64,000 nt of DNA from contig NC_081407.1 in the NCBI RefSeq assembly GCF_030272615.1, positions 378,966,179-379,030,178 of the forward strand. Direction: 5' to 3'. Under the pieces are notes generated by a model. The model ran no database searches. It had not been told where the DNA came from and saw nothing but the letters and a program-made list of their open reading frames with translations. Below, piece by piece: positions 1-12,011 of this stretch; within the stretch, counting starts at the first letter, position 1; every line of letters begins with the position of its first letter. Source of the stretch: Cryptomeria japonica. Taxonomy: Eukaryota > Streptophyta > Pinopsida > Cupressales > Cupressaceae. A program made the translations under genes and the position numbers.

Positions 1-2120
1 AACCTGTAAGAGGCAGAAGAAAAGATCCAATCTGACCTGAGTAATGTAATTCTTGCCCAATCGGTGGCTTTGGCTAGAAATAAACTTAGGAAGCTGCAAC
101 ATAATAGATCTTTAGGAGCAAGGGCAAGAGCTAGAATACAATGGCTACAATAGGGAGATTCGGGTTATAAATTTTTCTTTAAGTATCTTAAACAAATGCA
201 AGCAAGAGACATAATTGATAAGTTGTCGGATGAAGATAGAGAGATTTATAGTGAGGATGGCATGATGGGAGAATTCCTTTTCTTTTACAAGAATCTCTTT
301 ACAACCTATGACTTGCCCATCTCCATCATTTCTAGGAAGATATGTTTCTCTCTCATCCCTAAGATCCTTTCACCTGAAGATAACTAGAGGCTAAACCAAC
401 CTTTTTCTATGGAGGAAATCAAAAGTGCCATTAACTCACTTCACAATGATAAGGCCCCAGGCCCAGATGGGTTATCCATTGAATTCTACAAAGCCAATAT
501 CAACTGGATTGCTAACAACTTGCTAGAAGTGTATAAGGAAGCCACTGGGAAAGGTTCCCTTGGAGATGAGATTAATAGAGGACTTATTAAATTACTTCCT
601 AAAGAAGGGGATAAGGACATCATAAAAAACTGTAGACCTATCACTCTACTCAATGTCTCCTATAAAATTCTAGCCAAAATGCTAGCCATCAGATTGGAAA
701 ATATTCTTCCTAGGCTTATTTGTGGGGAAAGGTCTATATGGTGGAATCTATTCCACAATGGTAAACCCCTAGCCCTCACTCAAGGCCGCTTAGCCAGAAG
801 TTGGGCTAACAGAGGTATTTTTTGTTTTAAAGATATTTGTTTAAATGATCCATGGAAGATTATTATTAGGAATAATATTAAGTTGGGTGTTCCCAAGACT
901 GCTAAATCTTGGAAATCCCTTTCTCTTAGTGACCTCTTAGTTGGAATTTTCTATGACTCTACTACGGGCTCATCGGTGTTCAAGTCAATATGGAAGGCAT
1001 GGGAGAGTGTTAGGCACAACATATCTAACAATTGGGTTAGTAGGGATGATCTCATTTGTGGGGAAAGGTCTATATGGTGGAATCTATTCTACAATGGTAA
1101 ACCCCTAGCCCTCACTCAAGACTGCTCAGCCAGAAGTTGGGCTAACAGAGGTATTTTTTGTTTTAAAGATATTTGTTTAAATGATGGTCTCATCTCTTGG
1201 AATAATCTCTCTAGTAGGTATCATCTTCTTGTTTCCAATAGGAGAACTTATAATATAATGTTTAATGCTTGTCTTTCCTTGCAACTCCCCAAAAAATGTG
1301 TAACTATTGATAAGAGGTTTGTTGACCTCTCTTAGCATGACAACACTAAGTTATGTAATTTGAAATCCATCTTGGTTTATAATTCTCTTATGTACAATGA
1401 TTGAATTCTCAATCACATTAACTCTCTTTGGTATACTGACTTGACGCCCATGCAATGGGGTAAGCTGTTTAAATCAGTACGAAACAAGCTGATAGCTCCT
1501 AAAGAGAAGATTTTTAGATGGCTACTAATTACTGATAACCTTCCTATCAGATTTGACCATAATAGAGATGTGCTTTGTACCATCTGTAAAGTTATTTAAA
1601 CTACAAGGCATATTTTGTTTTATTGTATTATTGCTAAGGAAATCTGGTTAATGTTTGGTTTATCATTTCCATTGCATGTTAATCTTCTTGATATTGTTAC
1701 CAGTTATATTAAAGGCCTCAAAAAAGACAACAATTTATTTTGGAATCTGTTATCATGTGAAATTCCTTGGTATATATGGAAGATAAGAAATGAAGATGGG
1801 TTTCAAGGAAAAGAGAGTATCCTTAATGAAACTTTTTGTAGACTCACAGATTATTTTGTCTCTTCTCAGGTGGACTTAGTAATCAGGTTGAAAAAGGAGA
1901 AGTTCTAGAGATTTCTGAGTGATGACCATACCAAGATCTTTGTACATGAGCTCTCTCATGGTTACACATGGCATAGGCTCAATGCTCAAGGTACACCCTT
2001 TGTCAATGTTCTGGATGCCCTTTTGGAGGAAATCAGAGGCAATAGAGTCATGATTCACCAATAAATGATATACTCAACTAGGATGAGAGATTACCAAAGG
2101 CTGGTCTGGATAGAAGGCCC
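1..2120 (+). mobile_element. LINE (L1-like non-LTR retrotransposon) fragment, RT to zinc-binding region
   Basis: Plus-strand reading shows the linker upstream of reverse transcriptase (196-387), then the start of the RT domain at 409-717 with the KAPGPDG motif typical of plant LINE RTs, followed by LPKEGD and the CRPITLLNVSYKILAK block. After the ILPRLI motif the RT is cut and the reading passes straight into the C-terminal connection region. The YADD catalytic block is therefore absent. Downstream, around 1500-1700, a zf-RVT-like region is visible (FRWLL, CTIC, then HILFYC). Stops interrupt the frame at several points, including the end of the 409-1335 ORF. The left end lies outside the window. 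No poly(A) tail or target duplication was found, so the right border is approximate. This is a dead, internally deleted copy. Confidence 0.85.
718..1185 (+). repeat. Partial duplication inside the LINE (two 132-bp copies, 336-bp spacing)
   Basis: Bases 718-849 and 1054-1185 are almost identical. Both encode CGERSIWWNLF, LALTQ and ANRGIFCFKDICLND, with a handful of differences. The first copy is fused directly to the truncated RT domain. The second leads into the normal downstream region (GLISWNNLSSRY). The arrangement suggests one deletion and one duplication, as template switching during reverse transcription or recombination between two LINE copies could give. Confidence 0.85.
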
Positions 2121-2640
2121 CATGGGATGGGTTGCATGGATGTGAACTATCAGTCATTTTGCATAATGTCATAGTTTTGTATCTAATGAGATGTATAATA
2201 CTTGTCAGTCCTTTGTAGTTAGGGATTTAGGAGGGTTATATATAAACAGTCTATTTTGGTAGCATGAGTTTTTGAGACTGCTATGGCTATGAAACTTTTA
2301 GTTTTGTACTTATGTTTTGTTATTGTGGGAGATTATCTAACTATTTTACTTTCACTAATGTATTGTAATTGTGGGAGATTAGACTATTAATAACCATTCA
2401 AATATAGTGTTTGACTCAATGATTTCGTATTAGAGAACTAACCTTGCCACTAAAACAAATCAAATTCAACCAAATAATTTTTAAATAGAAGATAAAAATG
2501 TAACCCTTTACCCTTGTATGCTTGACTTATTTTATTAATACAAATTTAAGATTGATCAAATATGTTATTAACTTAATAAGCTTATTATATGGTAAGTTTA
2601 CTATTATTTATTTTAAATTATTATTATTTTATTAACATTT
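2121..2640. other. AT-rich spacer, no gene seen
   Basis: This stretch may hold the decayed 3' tail of the LINE. The phrase GTGGGAGATTA recurs at about 2325 and 2375. I see no ORF, RNA gene or clear border. Confidence 0.5.
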
Positions 2641-2862
2641 ATACTTTATATATTTTGACTTTGCATTTTTTATTTACTCTCTATCTCTCTCTATTACTTA
2701 TCTCAATCACCTCTTTTGTCTATCACTCTTGCCTTGCCCCCCTCTTTCTCTCTACATCTATCTTTATCTCCTTGTCCCCCCTCTCTGTCTATATATCATT
2801 ATATCTACCTCTCTCTTATTCACTTTATGTCTCCTGCTATCTCTCTCTTTCCCTCTTAATAC

Positions 2863-2972
<110 letters not shown>

Positions 2973-3164
2973 TTCTTCTCTATCTCTTTCTATCTATATC
3001 TTTCTCTACATCTATCTCCCTATATATCTCTCTCCTTATCTCTCCATCTCTTTCCAACCCCTATCTATCTCCTTTCCATATCCCTCTCTATCTCTCTATG
3101 TCACCCTATACAAATATCTATTTGCTTCTTCCTCTCCCTGTCTCTCTCCCTCTCTATATGTTGA

Positions 3165-3264
<100 letters not shown>

Positions 3265-3660
3265 TTATTCTCCTATACATCTTTATCTCCCTCTCCATGA
3301 TCCTTAACCCCATTTATTTCCCTCTCTCACCTCTCCATCTATCACCTTTATAGTTACTCCCCTCTCTATCTACATCAATCTCCATCCTGCCTTTCTCACC
3401 TCGCTCAACTCTTCTTCTCTAGGTCCCTCACTATTCCTCTCTTATTCTCTCTCCATGTCTCTCACTATCCCTCTCTATCTATCTCATCCATCCTTACCCC
3501 CATCTCTTTCCCTCTCTCACCTATTTCACCTCACTAGGTCTCTCCCTCACTTTCTTCCTCTCTCCATTGTTATGCTCATATCTTTCTATATCTACATCTC
3601 CCACTCCTTCCATTTATACCTATCCCTCAATCCATTCTTTCTCCTATCTCTCTTGGTTTT

Positions 3661-4566
3661 TTCAAGATTAACTTAAAAATAATAATTGTTTCCTATTTTG
3701 GAGTTGAGAACTTTCCATTTCTTATCCTTCTCCAAGGTCAATCTATGGGCAATGTGTTGTCTAGGATTGGCATTAGGTAGGGAAATATTTATTATTTATA
3801 AAGGGGTTTTATTATCCTCTTATAATCCATTTTTATTATCTTCACAAATATCATTTGTATCATGCACATCCAAATTGAGTCTAAGGCATAAAGTAAATGT
3901 CTCAAAGCTACGACACTTATGTTGATTCGTAGAATTTATTTCCTTTCGTCATCCCATGTTTATGATGCTAGTAGCTCCTCCCTACTACCCTTTGTCTGAG
4001 CCCACCACATGTACATGCTCCTATCCATGCATAGGCCACCAAACTTGGCACACTTTTTTGTGTTTCCAAGAAAGCCCTCACCACTCTATTACGTATTGTC
4101 ACTCTTTCCACATAATGGACCATTTTTTTCTCAACTCTAAATCTTAAAAAACTTGTGATTTTGATTGGTCATTCTTAGGATGTCTATCATTAATACATAA
4201 ATCCAATAAAAAATAGAAACCTCAAGAATGTATCTTTGAGTGTCTTTGACATAATTTTTTCTAAAGATAGTTGTGTTAGTATTTCTCTCATACATATAAG
4301 AATAAGAAATATATATTTTTTAAAATTAGAATAATATAATTTGTACATATGGAGATATTGTTTATGTAATGAATGCATACACACAAACATTTCCTAGAAT
4401 GTTATTTTATATATTTAAGATTTATTTATTTATTTTATATGGGTTTTAATAATATTTACATATTTAAACATTATATAAGTAATGTATAGACAGAAAGAAA
4501 GAAAGAAGGGTATGTTTGTGTTTTTTTTTTAATTAAGAGTTATTTTACTTGCTTTAGATTTAAAAC
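3661..4566. other. AT-rich spacer, no gene seen
   Basis: No convincing ORF. Near the right end a short GAAA tract (about 4492-4507) is followed by a run of ten T. From about 4567 the sequence becomes recognisable as kinase-gene 3' flank (see the fossil at 11631-12011). Confidence 0.5.
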
Positions 4567-4598
4567 ATAGATAATCATACATGTTAGTTCTGTTAGTT

Positions 4599-4611
4599 TA
4601 TAAATAATATG
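4599..4611. repeat. 13-bp target-site duplication, left copy (LINE)
   Basis: TATAATAATATG-like word TATAAATAATATG occurs here and again at 11618-11630, bracketing the LINE. The host sequence on either side joins up to match the 3' flank of the intact kinase gene at 48509 onwards. This confirms both borders. Confidence 0.85.
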
Positions 4612-4814
4612 TTTTTGATTAAGTGAAAAGAAGGTTTTGAAGGGACCACGAAACCATTTGCAACATTACATAAATAAGATTAAACCTTATAGACCCACAA
4701 AGATAAGATAGTTGGCAAATAGACAAAAAACCAATGAAGGACTAAAAACCAAGAAAAGGATAACACACAGGTGCACAAGGGATAAAGGGGGATCCACCAA
4801 GAAATAAACCTAAG

Positions 4815-6539
4815 TAAAACTTTTTAGGAGCTCTGCAGCTTCCAACTCGAGTTGATCCATAAAGGCAACTGCATTCTTAATTTCTTCAATCTCCTTGTTA
4901 GCACACAACAACTTATTCCTAGTACTTACACATGTTCTCTTACCTCAGATGACATAAACATCTTTAGGGCTCGTATCCTTGTCTTCCATAAATTCAACAA
5001 TAGATTTATCCTTTTTGACCCGCTCCAACTTGACAAGCAGAATATTTAGGTGTTCAATAGAGGACTTGAGGATTTTATGACTCTACTCCCCAATTTTCTT
5101 GAGGGTACCCTCCAAAATAGAAAATATCCTCTCTAGATCTTAAACCTAGCCTCCACCGCTTTAAAATTAGAGCCATAAGAATTAGTAATGGCTTCATCAT
5201 TGCTAACCTCTTTTGTCAGCTCCCTCAAATTATTAGGGAGAGAGCTAAGCTTACCATTGTTCATGGCTTCAATAATTTTAATTAATCTTTTATTTCCTTG
5301 ACCTCAAGAAATATCCATTTTATTACCCTATAGAAATCCAGTGCCCCATCCTTGGTAGTTTGCAGCACATTGATAGTAGGGTCTTTGTTGTCATTGTTCA
5401 GGTAAGTAAAATTAGATTAATCTCTAGGCGTTTCAAACTCAACAATAGGGATTTTTTTATTGATAGGAAATAAACCCTCACCTACTGCATCCTTAAGCAT
5501 TCTATCAACAGGTTGAACATGGCTCTTAGAAACCAGAGGAGGGGACAGAGCTTTAGAATTTCCCACATAATCCCCCAGGCCTTTGGTAGGGATTGAGGGA
5601 ATAATCTTTGTCTTCTGCTTTGGAGGAGAGGCAACCCACTCATTCTCATTCTCTATCTCCATACCCTCATTCTCATCATCTTCTTCATCATACCAACTCT
5701 CCTCCTCTTGGTTCTTCTTGCTCCTATTCTTAGTCACTTTCCCCAAATTCTCTTAGCAGACCCAATGACACTCTCTTTGCCTTTACCTTTGCCAATATTC
5801 TTGACATGGGTAGCCATGGCCATCTCCTCTTCTAATTCTATATCGGACCCCCTTTCCTCCTGATCATGTGAATCATGCATGTCTTCTTCCGAGGTAGAAT
5901 GGTTAGAAATGGTTTGTTGTATGGAAGTGGATTTGACATAATCATACAATAACACCATTATCCCTTCCTGGAGGGCAGGGTTACTATCCGGATTAGCCCT
6001 AGCATCCTTGATACTGGTATTAAGAGAATAGAGAAGATAGAAAGGAATGGATACCTTATCTTAATGGTAAAAATGATTCAACACTACAAAGTGATACCCG
6101 TAGACTTGGGTAAATCTCCCATCTAGAGTAATGTATTACATAATAGAAAATAAAACCCACCTCCAGAACTTCTTTATCAACTTGGGAGAGTAGTAGATCT
6201 TACTGCCCTTGACCAATTTGGCCTTTTCAGCGCCCTCTTTCAAAAATCTCTTCATGGAAGAGTCAGTGAGTTTTCGGTCTCTATAGAAAATCCTACCTTT
6301 AAGGGGGAGACTAGTAATATTAGAAATAACACCCTCATCGATATTGACCTCCTTCCACAAATGGTAATCACGTCATCCTTCCAATTTTTTTTAAAGATTC
6401 TTGTAATGGAGGGGTTTCAGCCTTGTAGATTCTCCATGAAGCCAATCATATTACCAGCTTCCAAAATCTCCCAAACCATAGGCTTTTTCTTCCATTCATC
6501 ATAGGATAGGGGCTCCCTTCTCTTCCTCTTTCCTCCCAT
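4815..6539 (-). pseudogene. Decayed ORF downstream of RNase H in the LINE (unknown protein)
   Basis: Starts with MGGKRKRREPLSYDEWK and continues through WEILEAGN and GFMENLQG. Next comes a stretch with NIDEGVISNITSLPLKG, FYRDRKL and KFWRWVLFSIM (6360-6136), then YITLDGRFTQVYGYHF. After that follow an acidic and basic low-complexity region (EEEDDENEG, KGKGKES), a Pro/Lys-rich stretch (5746-5417) and a tail that looks like coiled coil. The pieces fall in several frames on one strand, with stops and shifts between them. In an intact copy this would be roughly 500-600 residues. The 'DEG-ISNITSLPL' style resembles the N-terminal module found in many plant transposon-borne proteins of the plant-mobile or transposase_32 kind. 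I am not sure of that family, and no function is assigned. Confidence 0.6.
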
Positions 6540-6849
6540 CACACTTCCAACAACCCCGTTCAAAACCTCCTCAATAGCCAGAAACAACAACAAAGATAGA
6601 CCTAGTATGAGATATGATCTGCAAAATTTAGAAACCATGAGGCTAAAAATTGCAAGAAGAACCCATAAAGCATTTGTGGTCATTTCAAAATTAATCTCCG
6701 ATCTGTCAATCGAATGCCACACTTCACAAATAATAATAACTTTATTCCTTCAAGTGTACATTGTAATCATTGATAAGAGCTCCCACTTTCCCATAAATCA
6801 TGTCATAATTAAGGATGGCACGTGCATCATGGGGAAAATCTAGCTCACC

Positions 6850-7107
6850 ATGATAATGAATTGATTGATCAGCTCGCACCACCACCTTAGCAATCTAGTC
6901 CACCATACCATTAACTTTTCTGCAACCATGAGATATAAAGCATTTCTCAAAGGAGTTAATTGTATCTCTGGCCAAATTTATGATATTGTTTATTGTCCAA
7001 GAAGGGGGGGTAAGACCCTTAAGGCATCTTATTATATTGTTGGAGTCCTCGTCAATCCCGACTTTTTTGTATCCCATATTTTTAGCTAGAAGAAGGGATT
7101 AAAGAGC
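6850..7107 (-). pseudogene. LINE RNase H, C-terminal half
   Basis: Minus strand reads SLLLAKNMGYKKVGIDED, then TPPSWTINNIINLARD and FEKCFISHGCRKVNGMVDWIA. This is the usual second half of a LINE RNase H (the acidic DED strand, then the 'ISH..R..N..AD' end). It continues exactly from the N-terminal half at 11433-11605 once the solo LTR is taken out. One in-frame stop lies just after the junction, where Gln would be expected (AAL-stop-SLLLAK). Confidence 0.85.
7103..7107. repeat. 5-bp target duplication AGAGC, left copy (solo LTR)
   Basis: AGAGC here and at 11433-11437 bracket TG...CA ends. Confidence 0.85.
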
Positions 7108-10100
7108 TGTAATGCCCCGCCAGGAAACCCCGAAGGGATTAAGCCAAAACACAAGAATAGAGTGCAATTTTTTTTTTTTTAAAGTTACAACACATAAGAT
7201 GCAACAAGCTATCAAAGATTCAGATTACATAGCGGAAGACTTCAACTAACACCTAGAGAGTTTCCCAACGAGATTACTTAAATTTCACAATTCACTTAAC
7301 TCACACAATTAATCCCAAAGCTGAATATCTTAATAACAAGATAATTCATAATCAGGATAATTCCTTTCAAAAGAGGGAAATATAAATCACAAGCGAAGAT
7401 TCATCATTAAGATCCATTCACAATCTTCATTCAAGCTTTTAATTAAAAAATTACAAACCATACATCTAACATTCTAATACACTAGGATTTCATCGTAACA
7501 AAAGAGATCTTTCCAAGCATATTTAAAATCCTTAACAACAACTGAGTATAATTCATTACTCTAAGTTACATTCTTTCATATTCCAACTTATTGCATTTCA
7601 AAAGACGATTGCATACTAGCATCAACGATAAATCTCATCTAAACCACTTACGCATTCGATCAACATGACATTCAAGAAAGAACTGAATAAAAGCATTTAT
7701 AGTTAATTCCAATTATCCACTTAACCATTCTAACATAAGTTAATCATACATGATAAAGCTGAATAAAGGAAACATAAGAGAATACATCACATAACACCAT
7801 AATGATCTCGGAGTTCACCCCTAAAGGGCTACATCTCCGGGTCTGCTCAACTGCAAGACCCCTCTGATAATTAATAAAGTTAAGAATACAAGAGGTTACA
7901 CCATTTCAATCCAGCCATCAAGGCGATACATAAACAATATACAAGCGACCGCATCGGTCAATTAATACATAAATGATCCTTGAAAAGAACAGGATCCAGC
8001 TGAACATAATCCAAGCTAAAACAAGAGGTCCATGAGAGCATCCATAAAACTGAGCCATCACCACCCAAGGTCTAACATGAAACCGACACTCACAAGGGCA
8101 GAGATAAAAGGACGACTCACAAAGGTACTCCTAACAAGACAAAACGACAACACACTAGCGAACGTAGGGACAAGTGTCATCACATGACCTGGTATGGTTA
8201 CTATGGCAAGTCTTCATAGGTCCCGGTCCCATACACTGGGTCACCCTGGCAACCTAATCCAAGCTTCCGGCCCATCCAAGCCTCATGTGGACCCACACAT
8301 CCTCTCGTGGAGACAAGGATGATGGTTTGCCATTTCAGGCCTTCTCACAGCATGTCGAATCTATGATAGCACTCATCCCATGTGTGAGGCACATTATCTT
8401 ATTTAGAGATTACATTCTAATCTACTGTTAGGTTATCACTTATTAGACTCACTTTCGATGGGTTACCCAGCAGCCACTTTGGGCGCAACCCCCAATCGAA
8501 AGCCACTTTCCCATACGACACTAGACTAAACTCAGACGAACTCAAAACCAAGGAATACACATGGTCAGACGAACGGAGTTCAAGAAGAGAGAAACAATCA
8601 TCTGGTCAAACACGACTCAAAGATGAACACTTATTGATGGTACTCTAACTAGAGACCCGACCAACAACAGTCAACCACAATCATCATTTGACTCACACAC
8701 AAGGAGGATATGATCAAAACGAGACTACCACAACACAACAGTCAACTCGGAATCGAGGACTGATACAGGTACCCCAAGTCAAGCCATACAACAAGGACCT
8801 ATCAAACAAAGCACTCTTGCCATTTCATAATTAAAGCGAATACAGCAATTAAACTTGCAAGGCAATAAACAGAAAAGACAATATCTTCTCAAATTGATTT
8901 AAACATTAAAATCGATCAAGTTTTCTACAAGATCTCTACTAGATTTCAGTTATCTACCTCAACTGGGGATAAGTTGTTCTTGGTTTTCTAACTCGTAAGG
9001 TTCAAAGCATCGAACAGGCAAATTAAGCCATAATGAGTTTTTAACCAATTCATATTAATAAATCTCAGACAACCATTAATCAATTAAACAAGGTATTTAA
9101 TCTCCAATCAAAACGTCATTAACATACTGGTCTAAAACCAACCTCTACAGTTCGTATTTTTCAAACCCAGATGCATTATACGGATTACGGAAATATAAAT
9201 GTAGAAAGAGAATCTAAATGGAGATAATCATTTCCAAAGCATATCGTTTAAATTTCTAATGCCCAATGATAAATATTTCACTACTTTTCAATTACTCAAA
9301 TGATATGTTCTAAGATAATATTAAGAACATCAATAAGTAATTACATCGTATTTCAACGATCTTCCAAAACATATTATTCTCTATTTTGTTTTTAAACAAT
9401 ACTACCTTAATTAGCCACAATCAATCAGAGAATAATTGTCAATATTAAATTGCAATATTACAGTCGTAGAACTTAATTGGAAAGAGGGCATAAGTCACGA
9501 AATGAAGTTGAATAACAATTAACCTATAAGCTCTATTATAGAATTAATCATTATCAAACTAACGTTTGTGACGATTAATGCCTCCTTAATCCAAATTACG
9601 AACTAATTAAAACTCAACATTTAAATAACATACATCAAAATGATCTTACATAACATATGCATTTTTTTTTGAATGGTATAAAAAAATACATAAAAAAAAA
9701 CATGTTAAAAACTATGATTTTAAAAAAAAACGCATTTAGAAAACGCATTAGAAAAAGGATGGAGGCGAGTTGGGCGGGCCGTGCCCTAACCCTAGCCGCA
9801 GGGTAGCTCGCAGGCGGCGCCCACGGTGGTGCCCGCAGGTGCCGCGGTGCCGGCCACCGCCGTGAGTCGCAACCGCCACGGCCACACACACCAACAGAGA
9901 ACCAGGCACACGGGAAGAAAGGGAAGTAAGGGGCGAGCGGGGGAGAGGGGAGGAGGAGCGGGTGGAGCTCCGCTCCCCGCCCTCTGAACCCCAACCCAAA
10001 CAGTTTCATTTTTATTAAATTGAAACTCACCCAGTTCGGTGTTTATGCGTTTAACCCAGCGCTAAACAATACAAAACACAGTACACACGGTCCGAACTAA

Positions 10101-11432
10101 AATGAACGCACAGTTCAATATAAAACATAAATATTCTTTTTAACACAGTTCGGTTTAAAAACCAACAATACAACCCAACTCAAAATTTGGATTAACAATC
10201 TCGGTTTGAAACAAACTGGGTTTGATATCACATCTGCTTGAAGGGTTTTTCATTCTTTACAAACACCCAAGGGAGATTTACACCAAAATTCATCAAGAAC
10301 AGCCATTTCCAATTCATATCCAAAATTAAATCTGAAAACAATCAAAAGATTGGACCTTGGCAACAAGCAACCATTTTCATAAGAACAAGGAAGAACAAAT
10401 GTGGTAAATCCTACCTTCATACGCATTCCTGGAGTAGCTGAAGGAGAGCCCAATCCTGCCAGGTCCAGAATCATTCCTTCCCAAAACCCCCAATTTCATT
10501 CCAAAATCTTTTCCACCCAAAATTCCTTTAAAAATGTCCATCCTTTCCATTTTCCCCCAAATTGGGTTATATGGAAGAGTTGACCCAAAAATTCCATTTT
10601 TGGAATTAAAATTCTTATTTACAGATAATACTCAAAAATTAATTCTTTTCAACTATAGCCACAATTTAACTTGCTTTTTAATTCCAAAACGATTTCCTCA
10701 ATTAATACGATTTAACCTTTCTAATTTCAGAATCCAACAGAATACAATCAATCTATTGCGATAAAATATAAAACTTTCTTTTTCAACAGCATATTAAAAA
10801 ATGCATTTAATATTCAAAATCAGTCCTTTAATCAAACTTACTCCACATTTAAAACGAGCAATCCAATATCAACGAAAATCGCATATCGAATTCCCGATTA
10901 ATTTAATCCATAAATCTTCAATGCACAAACACATATTTAATCAAAATAATTACTAAGGACTAATTAACCAATTTAACCATGCATACCAAGCACGCAAATC
11001 GAGAAAGTCAACCAAACAGATGACTCGCAAACCCAAACAAAAAGGGTTACCAACGACGACTGGCGATGCTCACTAGAGCACGACTAAGGTCGACTAGGGT
11101 CTTACGACCACCTACTCCAACTCTAAGGATTAAAAAGGTACACTCAAACCTGCACATCCAGGTGAAGACGAACCTCGCACTCATGCGGCGTTGTACCTGA
11201 AATTTCCTGCAAGCAAAGATCATACATGCATACATATATAATAACTTAATGAGAGCATTAGTCCGATACTAATATCATGAAATAGGAACACTGAATAACT
11301 TGCATATAACTAGTGTGAAAATCACATCAACGGCTATGCATTAAATCAAGCATCTGACTGTAATCATTATATTAAGGTAAACTAATCAAGATTAAACCAG
11401 GGTTAGAAATAGATTAGGGTAGGGGTACTACA
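7108..11432 (-). mobile_element. Giant solo LTR (4,325 bp), probable Ty3/gypsy, nested in the LINE
   Basis: Read on the minus strand it begins TGTAGTACCCCTACCC at 11432 and ends GGGGCATTACA at 7108. These are TG...CA ends with an extended imperfect inverted repeat (TGTARTRCCCC). It has a 5-bp target duplication AGAGC and splits the LINE RNase H cleanly. I see no gag, pol or second LTR inside, which fits a solo LTR left by recombination between two LTRs. The ending resembles Ty3/gypsy LTRs that are followed by an iMet primer site, hence the assignment and orientation. It contains a GC-rich island at about 9755-9985 in an otherwise AT-rich body. ORFs in it are short and look like chance. It is younger than the LINE. 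Confidence 0.8.
9755..9985. other. GC-rich island inside the solo LTR
   Basis: About 230 bp rich in GGCGG, CCGCC and GCGGG words, sharply different from its surroundings. It is bordered on the left by poly(A)/poly(T)-rich sequence (9660-9735). It could be the promoter or R region of the LTR. No protein is supported, although both strands are open. Confidence 0.5.
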
Positions 11433-11610
11433 AGAGCAGCCATAGCCTCAACTAAGTGATTAGTCTGACATCCCAAGGGTAGCACCACTGTCGCAAAACA
11501 TTGGCCAAATTCATTTCTTATCACTCCCCTACACCCAGCCAGGCTAGGGTTACCCTTGGCCGCGCCATCAAAGTTGATTTTAACCCATCCATTTGGCGGA
11601 AAGTTCCACT
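11433..11610 (-). pseudogene. LINE RNase H, N-terminal half
   Basis: Minus strand encodes CKWNFPPNGWVKINFDGAAK, then GNPSLAGCRGVIRNEFGQ and NHLVEAMAAL. This is the classic start of a LINE RNase H with the first catalytic Asp in NFDGA and the Glu in VEAMA. The reading stops at the solo LTR and resumes at 7107. Confidence 0.88.
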
Positions 11611-11617
11611 TACAATC

Positions 11618-11630
11618 TATAAATAATATG
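11618..11630. repeat. 13-bp target-site duplication, right copy (LINE)
   Basis: Second copy of TATAAATAATATG. See 4599-4611. Confidence 0.85.
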
Positions 11631-12011
11631 TTAGTAATATATTTTATAAAAAATATTTAAACATGTTTATCACATGAGATTTTTTTACATTAATTAATAA
11701 TAATTTTTCAATGTAACAATTATATACATTTAAAAAACATATAAATTGTGGTGTTTTAATTTTTATCACCAAGATTCACACTGTATTTAGATATTATTGT
11801 TGAGTTCTTATGCGAAAATAAAATACCTCATACATAGATATATCGACTACTTAAAATTGAATTTAGTTACTAAGTGACTTTTAAGCTTAAATAACTTGCC
11901 CCTACATTTTAGAGTGCATAGTCCCCTTGGACTATTCTATCCTGTAACATTGCCAGCACTATAGCTCTCAGTGTTGCTTTTCTGTCCATTTTTGTCCAGG
12001 AGAGCAGAGCT
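11631..12011 (-). pseudogene. Fossil 3' end of an S-domain receptor kinase gene
   Basis: From 11631 to about 11940 this matches the 3' flank of the intact kinase gene (48550-49275). Shared blocks include the ATATTTAAACAT and TTATCACATGAGAT words, the 'CACCAAGATTCA' block and AAGCTTAAATA. From about 11945 to 12011 it matches the last coding codons of that gene (the CACTATAGCT and GTCC...GGAGAGC blocks at 49280-49345). Everything upstream in the gene is missing, because the sequence runs straight into the truncated LTR of the chromovirus. It is the most eroded of four family members in the window. Confidence 0.75.

Larger units (their letters stand above)
4612..11617 (-). mobile_element. 5'-truncated LINE with RNase H and an extra downstream ORF, split by a solo LTR
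   Basis: Minus-strand non-LTR element flanked by a 13-bp target duplication. Its 5' end (11617) starts inside an RNase H domain, so it is 5'-truncated, as target-primed reverse transcription often gives. Its 3' end (4612) has only a short A tail (five T on the plus strand). Without the nested 4.3-kb LTR it is about 2.7 kb. In reading order it holds RNase H (WVKINFDGAAKGNP at about 11560, then the second half from 7107), a long decayed ORF (6539 to about 4815) and a 3' tail. A further ORF behind RNase H is not usual for plant L1-like LINEs. Confidence 0.85.

Noticed and set aside
9635-10030. 131- and 83-codon minus-strand ORFs, Ala/Arg/Pro-rich
   Set aside because: They overlap in two frames across the GC-rich island of the solo LTR. 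High GC lowers stop frequency, and no domain is visible.
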